A stretch of 64,000 bases of DNA from Chryseobacterium sp. MYb7 (GTDB taxonomy: Bacteria; Bacteroidota; Bacteroidia; Flavobacteriales; Weeksellaceae). Shown here piece after piece: positions 16,198 to 24,215 of this stretch (position 1 is its first letter; the number at the start of each line of letters is the position of its first letter). The DNA lies in assembly GCF_002979455.1 (NCBI RefSeq), contig NZ_PCOU01000028.1:1-64000 (forward strand), written 5' to 3'. A program made the position numbers and the translations under genes. The notes beneath the pieces are model-generated. The model made no database searches. It was not told the DNA's origin and worked only from the letters and a program-made list of their open reading frames with translations.

Positions 16198-18792
16198 TAT
16201 AAGAATTCTCCTCAAAAATATTATAAAATTATCTCATTTGCAACATTTGTTGGTCTCCTTTATGCTTGTAGTACGACAAAAAAAGTTCCTGAAGGCGAAT
16301 ACCTGCTTACCAAGAACACTTTAGGGTTCGAGGATAAGAGAGAATTTTTCGATGAAGAACTGAAAGATTATATTCAGCAAAAGCCCAATAAAAAGCAATT
16401 TCTTTTCATGCCATTAAGTTTACTTCTGTACAATATGGCTGATACGAAATATGACACGATACTTAACGAGTATATGACCTATCCGGGTGAAATGAGAAAT
16501 CAGAAACTGAGAGACTCTTTATTTCTTAAATATAATATGAAAAGCAGTGTGGGAAAAAGTCTGCTTTTCGACCGTTTATTGCACAATTGGGGAACAGCTC
16601 CGGTAATTCTTGATCAGACAAGAAGTGAAAAAAGTGCTGAATCTATCAAAAAAAGGCTTACTTATAGAGGATACTGGGATGCTGATGTAACCTTCAAGCA
16701 TAGTTTGGATTCTGCTTCAAAAAAAGCTTCGGTAAGCTATTCTATTAAACATAATGATCCTACCCGCATCAAAGGGTATTTTTACAATATTCCGGATCAG
16801 GGGATCAAGGGGTACTACAGCTCTTTTCTGAATAAAAGTCTGGTGAGATCAGGGCAGATTCTTGACCAAACGGTACTTGAAAGGGAGGTGACCAGAATTA
16901 CGGAACAAATGAGAGAATTTGGGTTCTACAGGTTCAATGCTTTGAATGATGAGGTTTATTTTGTGGCAGATTCTCTTAAAAGCAGAAAACAGGTTCCTTT
17001 AACTCTTGAGATTCATAAAGATTCTTTGGATACGCCTTATAAAATTTCAACCTTTGGAAATATAGATGTTGCCATTGTGGATGAACCTGGTGATTATCCT
17101 AAAAATACAAAGAAAGACAGTCTAAGGAGAATCAGATTCCATACTATGAATAATAAATATAAGCTTCCATCCATATGGCGAGCGATTATTCCTGATAGTA
17201 AAAAGGTTTTTGACCAAAGCAAACTGGACTTAACCAAGAGAAATATTTTGGCGATGAACAATTTCAGTATCGTCAAAGCAAGAGACTCTCTGAGACAAGG
17301 CGGAATCACTTCTCCTAATGACAGTATTGTAGATGTTTTGTATGTATTAAAGCCACTTCCAAAATATGAGTTTAAACTGGGAACAGATATTAATTATTCT
17401 CAGCTTCTCAATCTGGGAATCTCTCCTTCTGTAGATCTTACTACCCGAAATGTTTTCAGAGGGGCAGAAAACCTTTCTACAAGCCTTTCAGGAACGTTTG
17501 GATCTATCAGAAGTACAAAAGATATTGATAAAAGAGTTGCCGCTTACGAAATATCAGCTCAGGCATCTTTGAATTTCCCTAGACTTTTACTTCCTTTTAA
17601 TTATTATAAACTCATTCCAAAACGATATACCCCTACATCTTCTATCCTGTTGGGAGCATCTATACAAAACAATATTGGTTTGGGAAGACTTATTTTCAAC
17701 ACCGGATTGAACTATCAGGCCAGTGTAAATGATCAGGTATATCATAAACTTACTTTATTCAACACACAGGTCAGTCTGACAAAAAATAAAGATGCTTACT
17801 ATGATTACTTTGTGAATGACGGAAAGGTAAAAGATGAGGTTTTCGGGAATTATTTTATGTTTAATGCGGAAACTCAACAAACCGGAAAAGATTATAGGGA
17901 TGGAAAACTCACTGTAGACGAAGTTTCCAAAAAGATTATCGAGAACGACGCTTATCGTGGGAGCCTTGATCAACAGGGAACTGATCTTTTAACAGCCTTC
18001 ACAGGAACTTTGGTTAATAAAGACAGACAGACACAGGACGTTCTTATTTCTTCCATGATTTACAACTTTGTATACAGCGAGATTGGAAAAAAAGAATATC
18101 CAAATGCATTTTACTTTAACGGAAAAGTTGAGCTTGCTGGTAACATTTTAAGCTTATTCAACAAGAAAGATAATGGCGGAGGGGTTGTTACCAGTCCTCA
18201 AAAAACTATTTTCGGGTTACCTTATGCACAGTTTGTTAAGTTTGATATTGATGCCAGAAAATATTTCAGGTTCAATGGAAACCAGACATTGGTACTTCGT
18301 CAATTTATCGGGGTTGGAATTCCGTATGGAAACTCTCAGGATATGCCTATTATCAAGTCTTATTTCAATGGAGGTTCCAATGATATCAGAGCCTGGGTAG
18401 CATTTGGAGGATTAGGTCCTGCAGATTCTCAGATAGACGAAAGGGTACGTACTTATATGACAGACAACTTAAAACTTACCACGAATATTGAATACCGTAT
18501 CCCATTCAATAAAACCTATGAAGGAGCTTTATTTACTGATATCGGAAATACGTGGAGCCTTCGTAATTACAACGATGGATATGGAGATGAGTTTAAATTC
18601 AATAAATTCCTGAAACAGGTTGGTATCGGAAGTGGATTCGGATTAAGATTAAATATTGCCTATATAACGGCCAGAATTGACCTTGCTTATAAGATCTACG
18701 ACCCCAATAAACCTGATGGTGACCGATGGAGAGTCAAATATATTCAGCCTTTCAAACCTACGGTTAATATCGCGTTCGGATATCCTTTCTAA
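16183..18792 (+). CDS. tamL: TamL: TamA-like outer-membrane lipoprotein (Omp85 family)
   Basis: The 869-residue protein starts with a lipoprotein signal peptide (lipobox LLYAC, lipidated Cys29). POTRA-like regions follow (for example SAESIKKRLTYRGYWDADVTF) and a C-terminal Omp85-type beta barrel ends in a terminal aromatic residue (NIAFGYPF). Lipidated TamA homologues (TamL) pair with TamB in Bacteroidota and help build the outer membrane. TamB is not in the window. The start overlaps the divergent methyltransferase gene by 15 bp; no other start lies before the lipobox. The 3' end overlaps the convergent YdcF gene by 4 bp. Confidence 0.88.
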   Translation: MSCKHYKNSPQKYYKIISFATFVGLLYACSTTKKVPEGEYLLTKNTLGFEDKREFFDEELKDYIQQKPNKKQFLFMPLSLLLYNMADTKYDTILNEYMTYPGEMRNQKLRDSLFLKYNMKSSVGKSLLFDRLLHNWGTAPVILDQTRSEKSAESIKKRLTYRGYWDADVTFKHSLDSASKKASVSYSIKHNDPTRIKGYFYNIPDQGIKGYYSSFLNKSLVRSGQILDQTVLEREVTRITEQMREFGFYRFNALNDEVYFVADSLKSRKQVPLTLEIHKDSLDTPYKISTFGNIDVAIVDEPGDYPKNTKKDSLRRIRFHTMNNKYKLPSIWRAIIPDSKKVFDQSKLDLTKRNILAMNNFSIVKARDSLRQGGITSPNDSIVDVLYVLKPLPKYEFKLGTDINYSQLLNLGISPSVDLTTRNVFRGAENLSTSLSGTFGSIRSTKDIDKRVAAYEISAQASLNFPRLLLPFNYYKLIPKRYTPTSSILLGASIQNNIGLGRLIFNTGLNYQASVNDQVYHKLTLFNTQVSLTKNKDAYYDYFVNDGKVKDEVFGNYFMFNAETQQTGKDYRDGKLTVDEVSKKIIENDAYRGSLDQQGTDLLTAFTGTLVNKDRQTQDVLISSMIYNFVYSEIGKKEYPNAFYFNGKVELAGNILSLFNKKDNGGGVVTSPQKTIFGLPYAQFVKFDIDARKYFRFNGNQTLVLRQFIGVGIPYGNSQDMPIIKSYFNGGSNDIRAWVAFGGLGPADSQIDERVRTYMTDNLKLTTNIEYRIPFNKTYEGALFTDIGNTWSLRNYNDGYGDEFKFNKFLKQVGIGSGFGLRLNIAYITARIDLAYKIYDPNKPDGDRWRVKYIQPFKPTVNIAFGYPF
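16213..16243 (-). promoter_or_regulatory. Promoter of the RNA methyltransferase gene, inside tamL
   Basis: On the minus strand TTG (16243-16241), a 20-bp spacer and TATTTTTG (16220-16213) match the -33/-7 consensus. The box lies 15 bp before the ATG at 16197. Confidence 0.7.
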
Positions 18793-19406
18793 TCCGGAGA
18801 AACGCCTAAAATAAAATATACTACAGCAATTACCCGGGCGAGGATTTCCCTCGTCTGGTTTCTGTAGAAGCTTTCAGGTTTTGAGACATCCTGTGCATCA
18901 AATCCTAATGCATTCATATCATTGTTTCTTGCAAAAAACAGTGCTCTCAGATTATGAAATCCCTGAGATACAATAATGACATTTTTCTTTTTGTAAACAT
19001 CTTTACAGCGGAGAATGCTTTTATAGGTATTGAAGCCTTTCGGATCTTCCACAATAATATCTTCCGGAACTCCTTCCTGATTAATCAGATAGTTTTTCAT
19101 TGCTGCAGGTTCGTTGTAGCCCTTACTCTTCTCCCCGCTTACTATAATTTTCTTGATTTTTCCATGATGGTAAAGAAGAGCAGCAGCATCCATTCTTTTG
19201 GTGAAGTAAGGGTTAGATTTTCCGGATCTCATTTTCGGAGATGTTCCCAGAACCAATGCAATTTCTCTTGGTGGAATTTTTGAGATTTTGGTATACGTTC
19301 TCCCGTTGGTAAGCCCGAAAACCCACACATTACAGAAGCATATCATCAGAATTCCCAATTCCAATGATATAAAACCCAGGTTAAATATGTTCCGTATAAT
19401 TCTCAA
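18789..19406 (-). CDS. YdcF/SanA family membrane protein (DUF218)
   Basis: The 205-residue protein has an N-terminal membrane segment (about 9-32) and then a DUF218 domain: ALVLGTS, a KRMDAAALLYHHGKIKKIIVSGE stretch, ENTYKSILRC-like NTYKSI and a conserved IIVSQGFHNLRALF segment. SanA/YdcF proteins affect envelope permeability in enterobacteria; the biochemical activity is unknown. It overlaps the upstream reductase gene by 4 bp, so the two are translationally coupled, and it overlaps the convergent tamL 3' end by 4 bp. Confidence 0.88.
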   Translation of the reverse strand: MRIIRNIFNLGFISLELGILMICFCNVWVFGLTNGRTYTKISKIPPREIALVLGTSPKMRSGKSNPYFTKRMDAAALLYHHGKIKKIIVSGEKSKGYNEPAAMKNYLINQEGVPEDIIVEDPKGFNTYKSILRCKDVYKKKNVIIVSQGFHNLRALFFARNNDMNALGFDAQDVSKPESFYRNQTREILARVIAVVYFILGVSPD

Positions 19407-20527
19407 CTAAGATCAAAGTTAAGCTTTATTTTTTTACTTTTCACAATAGACATGCAAGCCAATATATGTCCTTGCGATTCTTCTTTTTCTGTAAGATACT
19501 CATTCTCCAGCAGTTCTATTTCACCTTCCTCTAAAGAACATTCACAACTTCCACAAATCCCTGACTTACATGAATAAGGAACCGGAAATTTCTGAATAAG
19601 AAGCTGTTGTAGCAATTTATCCTTATTATCCGCAAGCTGGGTAGTATATTTTTTTCCTAACATAGTAAATTCCACTTCAATATTTTCAATCAGAGGAAAT
19701 TCTTTTTCTACAGGATAAATATCATCATTAAATTCTTCAAAAAGTTCAAAATGAATATTCTTTTTCGGAATTCCATGGTGATAACAGGCATTCGCCAATG
19801 TTTTAATCATCTCTCCTTTTCCACAGATCAGCACTTCGTCTACAGCATCCCAAATGGTAGACTCTTCGTCTGTATCATCCAAATGAAGGATCTGATTGAT
19901 AATGAGGGCTAATTTCTTTTCATCCAGTCTGCCATAAAAAAACTGGTCTGCTGTTCTTTCCTGTGAAAAAAAATAAAATATCTGTAGTCTGTCACCATAA
20001 GTCCTGGCAAGATTATCCAGCAGCTCACGATAAACAAGCTCATCTGAGCTTTTATTTCCAAAGAATAAAAACAACCGTGTTCGAGGTTCGTTGTGAAGAA
20101 TATTTTTAAAATGGCTCAAAATAGGTGTAATCCCTATTCCAGCAGCAAAGGCAACAATAGTCCTGAATTCGCTGGGTTTAGATACAATGGTAAATCTTCC
20201 TGCAGGTTCGCTCACCCACAGCTCATCACATTCATTATAGTTTTGAAATAACTGAGAAGTTGCTCCATCAGGGGAATTGACCTTTATTCCCAAACTTATT
20301 TTACCTTCATAAGGAGCTGAAGTCATTGAATAATCATTAATAACCTCTTTCCCATGTGATTGAAATCGTATACTAACGAACTGCCCTGCTTCAAACCTGA
20401 AATTTTCCTTTAAATTCTCAGGAATATCAAACTCCAGAGAAAAAGTATTTTTGGTCAGCTCTTCCTTTTTCGCTATTTTTAACGGATGAAACTGTATCAG
20501 TTTCCCTTTATAGATTTGTTGTTCCAT
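19403..20527 (-). CDS. FAD/NAD(P)H oxidoreductase with C-terminal 2Fe-2S ferredoxin domain
   Basis: The 374-residue protein has the order seen in PaaE/Hmp-type reductases. An FAD domain comes first (NDYSMTSAP, about 64-72), then an NAD domain (FAAGIGITPILSH near 127-139 and LICGKGEMI), then a plant-type ferredoxin domain with the cluster ligands CKSGICGSC plus a distal ILACM cysteine. It passes electrons from NAD(P)H through FAD and 2Fe-2S to a partner oxygenase or other acceptor. No paaABCD genes are nearby, so the partner is unknown. It is translationally coupled to the YdcF gene downstream. Minus-strand TATTTTTG at 20538-20545 may be its -7 box. Confidence 0.88.
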   Translation of the reverse strand: MEQQIYKGKLIQFHPLKIAKKEELTKNTFSLEFDIPENLKENFRFEAGQFVSIRFQSHGKEVINDYSMTSAPYEGKISLGIKVNSPDGATSQLFQNYNECDELWVSEPAGRFTIVSKPSEFRTIVAFAAGIGITPILSHFKNILHNEPRTRLFLFFGNKSSDELVYRELLDNLARTYGDRLQIFYFFSQERTADQFFYGRLDEKKLALIINQILHLDDTDEESTIWDAVDEVLICGKGEMIKTLANACYHHGIPKKNIHFELFEEFNDDIYPVEKEFPLIENIEVEFTMLGKKYTTQLADNKDKLLQQLLIQKFPVPYSCKSGICGSCECSLEEGEIELLENEYLTEKEESQGHILACMSIVKSKKIKLNFDLS

Positions 20528-20537
20528 AACTTCAATT

Positions 20538-20545
20538 CAAAAATA
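20538..20545 (-). promoter_or_regulatory. Candidate -7 box of the FAD/2Fe-2S reductase gene
   Basis: Minus-strand TATTTTTG matches TAnnTTTG and is 10 bp before the ATG. It lies in the 33-bp gap between divergent starts. Confidence 0.45.
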
Positions 20546-20560
20546 GATAAAAAATAATTT

Positions 20561-21121
20561 ATGAAGAAGATAATTTTATCCACGTTACTTCTTACTGCAC
20601 TGTACAGCTGTAAAAAAGAAGGTCAGAAAACTGAAAACACAGCAGCTGCGGACTCTGTTTCTGTATCTCAAACTACAGAACCTGAAGGAATTGCAGTTCT
20701 TCCTAAAGAACTTTCTCCTGAAAATGTAAGCCAGCATTTAGCAAAAAATAATGATACTTTATATGTTACCAATTTCTTTGCAACCTGGTGTGGTCCATGT
20801 ATGAGAGAGATTCCAAGCTTTAAAAGTAAAATGGAGGAATTGAAGGGAAAACCTGTAAAATTCACTTTCGTAAACCTTGATGACAAAGCGGAATGGGCAG
20901 GTGCAGTGAAAAATTTTGCAACAGAAAATAAACTGGGAGGAAGTATTATTTTACTAGATGGACAAAAATTAGATCAAAACTTTTTCCATAACAACTTCAA
21001 ACAGTGGGACGGTGGTTCTATTCCTTTTACTTTCATGAGAAAAGGAGATAAAACCGATGAATACCTGGGAATGATGACGGAAGATGTCTTGAATTCAAAA
21101 ATCGATTCTTTCTTACAATAA
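20561..21121 (+). CDS. TlpA-like thioredoxin-family lipoprotein
   Basis: The 186-residue protein starts with a lipoprotein signal (lipobox LYSC, lipidated Cys16) and a Thr/Ser/Glu-rich linker. A thioredoxin fold follows, with active site WCGPC in FFATWCGPCMREIP. It is expected in the periplasm, tethered to a membrane, reducing disulfides in client proteins, for example during cytochrome maturation. The iron-type ABC permease follows 25 bp later on the same strand, so they may share a transcript, although no functional link is evident. Confidence 0.9.
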   Translation: MKKIILSTLLLTALYSCKKEGQKTENTAAADSVSVSQTTEPEGIAVLPKELSPENVSQHLAKNNDTLYVTNFFATWCGPCMREIPSFKSKMEELKGKPVKFTFVNLDDKAEWAGAVKNFATENKLGGSIILLDGQKLDQNFFHNNFKQWDGGSIPFTFMRKGDKTDEYLGMMTEDVLNSKIDSFLQ

Positions 21122-21146
21122 AAATAGACTGAGCTCTTTCTGAATC

Positions 21147-22118
21147 ATGTCAAAAAGATTTAAAATCCTGTGTTTTTTATTCGTGATTGCAATTATTGTA
21201 AGCGCTGTCATTAATCTGAACACAGGATTTTTAAGTTTAAGTTTCCAGGATTTCTTTCAGGAGTCTGCTCATAGCCAGATTGCCGAAATCCGTATTAACA
21301 GGGTTCTGGTCATGATGCTGGCTGGAATTTCAATTCCCACTTCAGGTTTTCTGATGCAGGAATATTTCCAAAACCCACTGGCTGGGCCTGATATATTGGG
21401 TATCACTTCTGTCGCCAGTTTGTCGGTTGCCTTTTATATTTTCTTTTCTCATAATATTTTACTCCCTGAGTTTTTACAAAACAGCTTCCTTAGCTTATCT
21501 GCTATTGGGGGCAGCTTACTGTTAATGCTGATTCTCCTTTCAATGTCTAACAGATTTCAGGATAAATCGTATCTTATTATTTTTGGATTTCTGGTATCAG
21601 CTTTTGCAGGAGCAATTGTATCTCTTCTTCAGTTTTATGCGGAAAATCAAAGTCTGAAAAATTATATTTTATGGTCTTTCGGAGCAAATAATATGGTAAC
21701 GAGAAACCAGATTTATATATTGTTTATTTTAGTTTTAATTGGAATGACAATCTGTTTCAGAGCCATAAAGCCACTCATTGGAAACTCTCTTGGCAATTCC
21801 TACGCACAAAGTTTAGGAGTAAACCTGAAACAGCTGAAACTTTTAATAATAGTTGCGTCTTCTCTCCTATCAGCATCTGTGACAGCATTTCTGGGGCCTA
21901 TTCTTTTTATTGGAATTATTGTTCCTCACTTTTGCAGACTGGTCTACAACCCTTCAAAATTATGGCAGCAATGGATTCTTAATATGTTTCTGGGAATGCT
22001 GATCATGCTATTCTTCTCGGTGATTGCGGAAAAAACACAGATTCCTCTCAATGTAATAAGCTCTGTATTTGGAATTCCTGTAATTCTGATGATGCTTTTG
22101 AAGCAGAATAAAGTTTAA
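21147..22118 (+). CDS. FecCD/BtuC-type ABC transporter permease
   Basis: The 323-residue protein is a FecCD-family permease with about nine to ten membrane segments. Characteristic stretches are RINRVLVMMLAGISIPTSGFLMQ and the coupling-loop region SVTAFLGPILFIGIIVPHFCRL. Such permeases import iron-siderophore, heme or cobalamin across the inner membrane. The ATPase gene lies at 22620, with a small membrane protein and a hairpin-rich repeat between. No periplasmic binding protein or outer-membrane receptor gene is adjacent, so the substrate is not determined. Confidence 0.92.
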   Translation: MSKRFKILCFLFVIAIIVSAVINLNTGFLSLSFQDFFQESAHSQIAEIRINRVLVMMLAGISIPTSGFLMQEYFQNPLAGPDILGITSVASLSVAFYIFFSHNILLPEFLQNSFLSLSAIGGSLLLMLILLSMSNRFQDKSYLIIFGFLVSAFAGAIVSLLQFYAENQSLKNYILWSFGANNMVTRNQIYILFILVLIGMTICFRAIKPLIGNSLGNSYAQSLGVNLKQLKLLIIVASSLLSASVTAFLGPILFIGIIVPHFCRLVYNPSKLWQQWILNMFLGMLIMLFFSVIAEKTQIPLNVISSVFGIPVILMMLLKQNKV

Positions 22119-22242
22119 AATACAATGATTAATAAAATGAATTGTTAATATAAAGCTCCTAACAGATTATATAGGTCAAGCAGATTTTGAGAATAAATCC
22201 TTAAATTTCTTCATTAAATAAAAGAGAAAATATTCGTAATAT

Positions 22243-22293
22243 GTCATTCCGAAGGAATCCATACTAACTTTGCAGAGATGCTTTCAGCATGAC
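22243..22293. repeat. Double-palindrome repeat unit (BIME/REP-like)
   Basis: Two perfect 13-bp hairpins, ATTCC-GAA-GGAAT (22246-22258) and ATGCT-TTC-AGCAT (22278-22290), face each other and are framed by GTC at the left and its complement GAC at the right. Loops GAA and TTC are also complementary, so the whole unit is roughly symmetric. Elements starting GTCATTCCGAAGGAATC are, from memory, widespread in Bacteroidota intergenic DNA. Confidence 0.7.
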
Positions 22294-22329
22294 TTACTAA
22301 ACACGACTTATCTTACTATAAATAAAGTA

Positions 22330-22617
22330 ATGAACATTAGAATAACACAAAAACAATTAATTACTGCACACATCATTTTGTTTGTTGTAAGTTTTGCAAT
22401 CCTGGAGTATTCAAAAATGTTTCGAATGAATCAGAAATTACATTGGGGTTATTCTTGGGGCCATAATTGGTGGATTTTTTTTGCACTACCTTCTGCTTTT
22501 TGGGGTTCTATTATCTTAGGTAGTTATACTTTATGGAAAATCAAAAAAAATAAATTCTTATATTTATTTTTAAGTTTTCTACCTATTCTGTTATTTATAA
22601 TTCTTTTCTTATTTTAG
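22330..22617 (+). CDS. Small three-segment membrane protein
   Basis: The 95-residue protein has three hydrophobic segments (about 12-28, 45-63 and 74-95) and an unusual Trp/His cluster (LHWGYSWGHNWWIFF). A longer reading starting at 22270 was rejected because its first residues come from the palindromic repeat unit. It ends 2 bp before the ABC ATPase gene, so it is probably co-transcribed with it, yet it is not a known subunit of FecCD-type importers. No family recognised. Confidence 0.6.
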   Translation: MNIRITQKQLITAHIILFVVSFAILEYSKMFRMNQKLHWGYSWGHNWWIFFALPSAFWGSIILGSYTLWKIKKNKFLYLFLSFLPILLFIILFLF

Positions 22618-22619
22618 TT

Positions 22620-23543
22620 ATGCACCTACAGATCAAACAATCAGATATCGGCTACAAAACAACTTTAATTTCCAATGCTAATGCAAATTTGAAGCTTGGA
22701 GATGTATGCCTGCTGATTGGTAATAATGGCGTAGGAAAAACAACATTAATTAAATCTATTCTGCATCAGATTCCTTTATTGAAAGGAGAAATTACAATTA
22801 ATGGTAAAAGTGTAAAAAGTCTTTCCGTAAAGGAAATCGCGGAGAACATTGCTATTGTCTTTTCAAAATCAGTTATCCCGCAGCATTATACCGTTGAAGA
22901 TCTTATTTCTCTGGGAAAATACATCTACTACCCTTTTTATTTTGAGTTAAAAAAAGAAGATCGTGAAGAAGTGGGCCATATTATTGAGGAGCTGGATCTA
23001 ACCCAATACAGGTATACTCTTTTAAAAAACCTGTCAGACGGAAACCTTCAGAAAGCATTTATAGGGCGCGCTATTACGCAAAATTCGCCTATCATCATTC
23101 TGGATGAACCTACTACCCATCTGGATGAGAAAAACAAAATCATCATCCTTAAAACCTTAAGAAAGTTAGCTAAGAAAGAGAACAAACTTATCCTGTTTTC
23201 CTCCCACGACTGGCGATTGGCTAAAGAATTTGCAGACAAAATATGGTATGTAAAGGAAAGTCACCTATATTCAGGGATTGTAGAGGACGTTTTGTTGCAG
23301 CATGATGAACTTACTAACGCTTCGTTATTTCAAATCAACGAAACCTTTATTCCGCCTTTTATCTCAGCACCGCAATTTCACAAGGAAATGCTGTATTCTC
23401 TGCTTCAAAAAAACTTTCAAAAAGACCTATCTGAGCTTAATTTCGAGTTTCAGAACACTTTTTGGGTAATTACTAAAGATTCCTCTACTTATCAATGTGA
23501 ATCTTTTGAAGAAATCATCAATTTAGTTCCAAACATTCATTAA
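22620..23543 (+). CDS. ABC transporter ATP-binding protein (FecE/BtuD-like) with C-terminal extension
   Basis: The 307-residue ATPase has Walker A GNNGVGKTT (about 36-44), an ABC signature LSDGNLQKAFIGRAI, Walker B IIILDEPTTHLD and the switch histidine in LFSSHD. It is expected to energise the FecCD permease at 21147. The last 75 or so residues go beyond the usual FecE length and have no recognised domain. The start overlaps no other gene and lies 2 bp after the small membrane protein stop. Confidence 0.92.
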   Translation: MHLQIKQSDIGYKTTLISNANANLKLGDVCLLIGNNGVGKTTLIKSILHQIPLLKGEITINGKSVKSLSVKEIAENIAIVFSKSVIPQHYTVEDLISLGKYIYYPFYFELKKEDREEVGHIIEELDLTQYRYTLLKNLSDGNLQKAFIGRAITQNSPIIILDEPTTHLDEKNKIIILKTLRKLAKKENKLILFSSHDWRLAKEFADKIWYVKESHLYSGIVEDVLLQHDELTNASLFQINETFIPPFISAPQFHKEMLYSLLQKNFQKDLSELNFEFQNTFWVITKDSSTYQCESFEEIINLVPNIH

Positions 23544-23569
23544 TACTCAGTTTTATTTGATTAATTCAT

Positions 23570-23589
23570 ATACTATGCATGCATAGTAT
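23570..23589. promoter_or_regulatory. Perfect 20-bp palindrome, candidate MarR operator 1
   Basis: ATACTATGCATGCATAGTAT is fully self-complementary. A near-copy starts 83 bp downstream, just before the MarR gene, which supports an operator pair at about eight helical turns. Confidence 0.7.
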
Positions 23590-23652
23590 TATGCTAATCA
23601 TATAATTTAATCCGTTTATTTACAGCCTATTAACAAAATTTAACGTTAATAA

Positions 23653-23672
23653 ATACTATGCATGCATAATAT
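23653..23672. promoter_or_regulatory. Near-perfect palindrome, candidate MarR operator 2
   Basis: ATACTATGCATGCATAATAT differs from operator 1 at a single base. It covers the place where the -33 element of the promoter at 23677-23684 should be, which suits repression of the MarR-fad transcript. Confidence 0.7.
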
Positions 23673-23676
23673 TTAC

Positions 23677-23684
23677 TAAATTTG
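23677..23684 (+). promoter_or_regulatory. -7 box of the MarR-fad operon
   Basis: TAAATTTG matches TAnnTTTG, 4 bp after operator 2 and 24 bp before the ATG at 23709. Confidence 0.6.
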
Positions 23685-23708
23685 GGTAAAACCATTGGCG
23701 CAAAAATG

Positions 23709-24161
23709 ATGGATAATAATAAGGAAAAAATAGAAAACGTAGATTTAATTTTAAAGCAGACCTGGTTGGCTGTTTCTAAAATGTACACAGAATTAGCCCA
23801 GGAACACGATTCCACAGCGGTACAGGCACTCACTCTTCTTAAAATTGATCCCAAAGAAGGAACCCGAAGTACCAATCTTGGTCCGAAGATGGCTATTGAA
23901 CCCACTTCATTAACGAGAATCATCAAACTTCTGGAAGACAACGGATATATCTATAAGGAAAAGACAACCACTGATAAAAGAGAGGTTATCATCAAGCTTA
24001 CTGATAAAGGATTAAACTCCAGAAACATGTCTAAGGAAGTCGTTGTGAACTTCAACAAGAAGGTAATGGAGAAAATAGCTCCGGAAAAACTGGAAGCTTT
24101 CAAAGATGTGATGACCGAAATCATGAAAATAGCAAACGAATTATTGAATAACAGAAAATAA
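23709..24161 (+). CDS. MarR family regulator of the fad operon
   Basis: A protein of about 150 residues with the MarR winged-helix pattern: a helical dimer region, the recognition region MAIEPTSLTRIIKLLEDNGYIYKEKTTTDKREVIIKLTDKG and a C-terminal dimer helix. It starts at one of two adjacent ATGs (23706 or 23709); an upstream TTG reading begins inside the -7 box and was rejected. Two 20-bp palindromes precede it and the fatty-acid oxidation genes follow it, so it probably represses its own operon and is released by an acyl-CoA, by analogy with other fatty-acid-sensing MarR and TetR regulators. That ligand is inferred. Confidence 0.88.
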   Translation: MDNNKEKIENVDLILKQTWLAVSKMYTELAQEHDSTAVQALTLLKIDPKEGTRSTNLGPKMAIEPTSLTRIIKLLEDNGYIYKEKTTTDKREVIIKLTDKGLNSRNMSKEVVVNFNKKVMEKIAPEKLEAFKDVMTEIMKIANELLNNRK

Positions 24162-24215
24162 ATTATGATGACACCCTCGGGTTCATATAATCTTATAAAA
24201 AATAAAAATTTACAT

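Noticed and set aside
22270..22329. Longer start of the small membrane protein (22270)
   Set aside because: The first residues derive from the palindromic repeat unit, while the ATG at 22330 gives a normal membrane protein.
24165..24215. Upstream start of fadN at 24165
   Set aside because: It adds 17 residues without similarity to the family N-terminus; ATG 24216 begins right before the NAD-binding strand.
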